Assembly (NCBI RefSeq): GCF_002154225.1 | Contig: NZ_MTSE01000015.1 | Coordinates: 61,947 to 125,946, forward strand | Reading direction: 5' to 3' | From: Hymenobacter crusticola | GTDB lineage: Bacteria > Bacteroidota > Bacteroidia > Cytophagales > Hymenobacteraceae | DNA: 64,000 nucleotides | Shown here: positions 61,693 through 64,000 of the stretch, piece after piece | Layout of the letters: every line of letters starts with the position of its first letter | Numbering within the stretch: position 1 is the first letter of the stretch | Notes under the pieces: model-generated | The model's input: the letters and a program-made list of their open reading frames with translations, nothing else | Database searches by the model: none | What the model was told of the DNA's origin: nothing | Translations under genes and position numbers: made by a program

Positions 61693-62823
61693 ATGTTATT
61701 GAATAACAAAGAGGTAGCCATCCTCGGTGCCGGTCCAGTCGGGCTCACAATGGCAAAGTTATTACAGCAAGCAGGCGTAGCTGTCACGGTATACGAAAGA
61801 GACCAAGACGCCCAAACAAGAATTTGGGGCGGCACGCTTGACCTGCATAAAGATTCGGGACAGAAGGCTCTAAGAAAGGCTGGTTTGCTGGAGAGCTATT
61901 ATGCTACGGCAAAACCCATGGGAATAAGCATGGCGGATGAACACGGCAACGTGTCGTTTACCACGAAACCTACTCCCGAAAACCAATACGATAACCCTGA
62001 GATAAACAGGAACGATTTAAGAAAACTATTGCTCCGTAGTCTAACCACTGACACTGTTGTTTGGGACAGAAAATGCATTGGAGTAGAAGCGCAGAACGGG
62101 AAATGGTTTCTGCAATTTGAAGGCAAACCCGGGGCAACCGCTGATTTTGTTATCGTAGCCAATGGAGGAATGTCCAAAGTGAGAAACTATGTTACGGATG
62201 CTGAAGTAGAAGACACCGGGACTTTTATCATACAAGGAGATATACCTCAGCCTGAAATAAATTGCCGGGAGTTTTATCAGCTATGCAATGGCAACAGGCT
62301 AATGGCTGCGCACCAGGGAAACTTATTAGTTGTAAATCCTTGCAACAATGGCTCATTAACCTATGGCGTGATTTTCAAAAAACCTGAAGAATGGCTTCAA
62401 GGTAATAACCTCAATTTTCAGGACACGGACAGCATTCGTTTATTTCTCTCTGAGAGGTTTTCCCAGTGGTCTGATAGTTACAAGCAGGTATTCCGCTCAA
62501 CGCATTCTTTCTGGGGATTGCCGACGAGAAAACTACCGTTGAACAATGCCTGGAAAAATAATCGCCCTTTGCCCATAACGCTTATTGGTGATGCTGCGCA
62601 TTTAATGCCCCCTTTTGCTGGCCAGGGTGTAAATACCGGGCTAGTGGACGCTTTGACTTTATCTGATAATCTAGTCAGCGGAAAATATAAAACCTTAGAA
62701 GCTGCTATCAGCGACTACGAGCGAGAGATGTTTGGCTATGCAACAAAGGCGCAAATTGAATCGAGTCAGAACGAGATAGAAATGCGCCACCTTGACTTTT
62801 CTTTCCTAAAATTTATCCGGTAA
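61693..62823 (+). CDS. Tet(X)-type FAD-dependent monooxygenase
   Basis: A 376-residue class A flavoprotein monooxygenase that reads as a close homologue of Tet(X), the enzyme that hydroxylates and inactivates tetracyclines. Long blocks coincide: GPVGLTMAKLLQQ, GGTLDLHKDSGQ, DNPEINRNDLR, VTDAEVEDTGTF, QPEINC, QLCNGNRLMAAHQGNLL and GDAAHLMPPFAGQGVN. By alignment from memory, Tet(X) contacts Gln192 and Arg213 are kept (Q181, R202), but His234 is Thr223. It may therefore have altered or lost tetracycline activity. The gene is AT-richer by eye and has only two CTAG sites in 1131 bases, against six in the 819-base AraC gene upstream, which suggests acquisition. Confidence 0.9.
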   Translation: MLLNNKEVAILGAGPVGLTMAKLLQQAGVAVTVYERDQDAQTRIWGGTLDLHKDSGQKALRKAGLLESYYATAKPMGISMADEHGNVSFTTKPTPENQYDNPEINRNDLRKLLLRSLTTDTVVWDRKCIGVEAQNGKWFLQFEGKPGATADFVIVANGGMSKVRNYVTDAEVEDTGTFIIQGDIPQPEINCREFYQLCNGNRLMAAHQGNLLVVNPCNNGSLTYGVIFKKPEEWLQGNNLNFQDTDSIRLFLSERFSQWSDSYKQVFRSTHSFWGLPTRKLPLNNAWKNNRPLPITLIGDAAHLMPPFAGQGVNTGLVDALTLSDNLVSGKYKTLEAAISDYEREMFGYATKAQIESSQNEIEMRHLDFSFLKFIR

Positions 62824-62970
62824 GTTAACCGTTAATTTTCGGCAGTAATTTCCAAAAATTATTTATAAATAGTTCTGTAAAACCTACGTAAGAAAAATCC
62901 GATTCGGTCATGAGCGTGAATATTCGCATTTCATGAATCATTACTTTTCACTTACATCATCAAGAAATCA

Positions 62971-63514
62971 TTGATAACGCAGAGTACCGCCCAGATGTAC
63001 AATGTACCGGGCAAGGTGATTATGCTGAATGCGTACAATGAAAAGACGGATCTAGCTTTTGGCTTTTCTCAGAGAAAAAACTTCGTACAATTACCGAGAT
63101 ACCGAGCAACAACGAAATATCATTGCGAAACAGTTTGCCGAACAAAGCTGGGGAACCGACGAATTATTAGAAGAAATAAAAGCAGCCGAAACGCCATACG
63201 TTGACAAGTTTTGTCAAATCAAAATACCGTCGTGGACGAAAGGCCGCGTAGCGTTGGTGGGTGATGCTGGTTATTGCGCTTCGCCCGCGGCAGGAATAGG
63301 AGCTTCGTTGGCAGTTATTGGCGCTGGTGCTATCGCGGATGCGTTGGAAAAGCACGAAGGCAGTTTTGAGTTGGCCTTCCAAGCGTACAACCAAACGCTA
63401 CGGCCATTTATTGAGGAAGTCCAAGCTACCGCCCTAACGATGTTAAGCAAATACCTTATCCCAAGAACTGAGGAAGGTATTCGCAAACGAAACGCCCACG
63501 AAACATCCTTTTAG
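62971..63514 (+). pseudogene. Frameshifted C-terminal fragment of a second FAD-dependent monooxygenase
   Basis: An open stretch (NVPGKVIMLNAYNEKTDLAFGF) reads in one frame to about 63065; the sequence then continues in another frame as TSYNYRDTEQQRNIIAKQFA, ELLEEIKAAETPYVDKFCQI, PSWTKGRVALVGDAGYCASP and AAGIGASLAVIGAGAIADAL up to the stop at 63514. GRVALVGDAGYCASPAAGIG is the FAD ribityl/pyrophosphate motif of class A monooxygenases. The N-terminal Rossmann half is missing, so this is a decayed remnant rather than a start-to-stop gene. It is distinct in sequence from the Tet(X)-like gene 150 bases upstream. Confidence 0.8.
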
Positions 63515-63795
63515 TCCATAGGCGCCTAGTAAACGGAACGACGAGATTTATAAACCTAGGGCCAGCCATTGCCTACTGTACGGGTTCAGGAAGGAAGCTA
63601 GGATGACTCAGCGCGGAGGCCCAAGCACGAGCGTTTTTAGGCCTTTGCGCACCTAGGCTTCGCGCGCCCGTAGGGTGAGTGCTTAGCGAAGGTTACGTGC
63701 TTTTGTAGCAACTAACTATATGGCGCAGGTAGTCGTAAACTTTCCGCCCAATGCGTAGTTGCAGTAACTTTGAATTCTACAAGCCGCCTGCTGCC

Positions 63796-64000
63796 ATGAC
63801 GACGACCACGCTTCATACGCTTTACCAGGAGTTGGCTCCCTGCACTAGCTCCGACCTGAGCACGCTGCTGCCTGGGGGAATTCAGCGGGAAGTTGGCCAC
63901 TTCAATGTGTTTAATCTAGCCGACTTCTGGGAGTCTACCTCGCTGCGGTCCGGCACGCCCTACTCGTGTCGCTCTTTCTACAAGATCAGCCTGTTGCGTA
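63796..64000 (+). CDS. AraC-type regulator, N-terminal part (cut by the window edge)
   Basis: From ATG 63796 an open frame of about 68 residues runs off the window. It reads TTTTLHTLYQELAPCTSSDL, then REVGHFNVFNLADFW and TPYSCRSFYKISLLR, which resembles the cupin-like ligand-binding N-terminus of AraC-family regulators common in Bacteroidota. The DNA-binding domain would lie outside the window, so the call is provisional. The opposite-strand frame over the same bases is a shadow. Confidence 0.6.
   Translation, partial: MTTTTLHTLYQELAPCTSSDLSTLLPGGIQREVGHFNVFNLADFWESTSLRSGTPYSCRSFYKISLLR

Noticed and set aside
63515..63795. GC-rich hairpin-like segments near the right end
   Set aside because: Complementarity is short and patchy, and no gene, terminator or tRNA could be supported.
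1..64000. CRISPR arrays, rRNA, prophage or intact insertion sequences
   Set aside because: No regularly spaced repeats, rRNA-like stretches, phage structural genes or transposase frames were seen.

Overview
The window looks like a chromosomal segment of a Bacteroidota bacterium, most likely a Hymenobacter-type member of the Cytophagales. The evidence is two TonB-dependent receptors (one with an STN domain and a carboxypeptidase-like domain), DUF4249 lipoproteins, two proteins with type IX secretion (T9SS) type A sorting domains, OmpP1/FadL, a YpdA-type reductase, BlaR1 peptidases fused to TonB C-terminal domains, and TAnnTTTG promoter elements. The base composition is GC-rich by eye. The tetranucleotide CTAG, usually rare in bacteria, is very common here. 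I see no tRNA, rRNA, CRISPR array or intact insertion sequence.

Region by region. Positions 1-4000 hold a cut-off secreted protein, a short ModE-type regulator, a perfect ModE-box palindrome and a TonB-dependent receptor, which reads as a molybdate/tungstate-responsive uptake unit. Positions 3900-10430 are a galactoside locus: LacI regulator, secreted GH42 beta-galactosidase, vSGLT-like Na+/sugar symporter and lipoprotein aldose 1-epimerase, with a palindromic operator in the divergent promoter. Positions 11000-21440 hold a DEDDh exonuclease and then an operon of TonB receptor, three tandem DUF4249 lipoproteins and a large MG2-type protein whose C-terminus resembles a TonB plug. Positions 21450-31420 hold a delta-60 repeat T9SS cargo, DNA polymerase I, a DoxX-like protein, YpdA, and a FadL/SGNH-hydrolase pair.

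Positions 31500-46400 are mostly single housekeeping or envelope genes: cyanophycinase, MgtE, a DUF4142 protein, ArfB, a DUF2807 protein, a FabH-like synthase, beta-carbonic anhydrase, a T9SS-sorted metzincin, three tandem beta-barrel paralogues and a DUF72 protein. Positions 46700-53100 hold an RlpA/SPOR protein, a penicillin-acylase-family hydrolase, a free TonB C-terminal domain protein and an alpha/beta hydrolase lipoprotein. Positions 53500-57600 are a BlaI/BlaR1-type signalling cluster: BlaI with an overlapping double palindrome upstream, two BlaR1-TonB fusions, and a truncated copy keeping only the last membrane helix and TonB domain. Positions 57700-60600 hold two paralogous lipoproteins of a family I cannot name, separated by a decayed reading frame.

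The right end (60800-64000) is the most transfer-like part: an AraC regulator, a close Tet(X)-type FAD monooxygenase with much less CTAG than its neighbour, a frameshifted fragment of a second FAD monooxygenase, and the start of another AraC-type regulator. The strongest candidates for new biology are the ModE-box/TonB receptor unit, the BlaR1-TonB cluster with its stripped-down copy, the paired lipoproteins of unknown function, the DUF4249/MG2 operon, and the Tet(X) homologue in which a known substrate-contact histidine is replaced by threonine.
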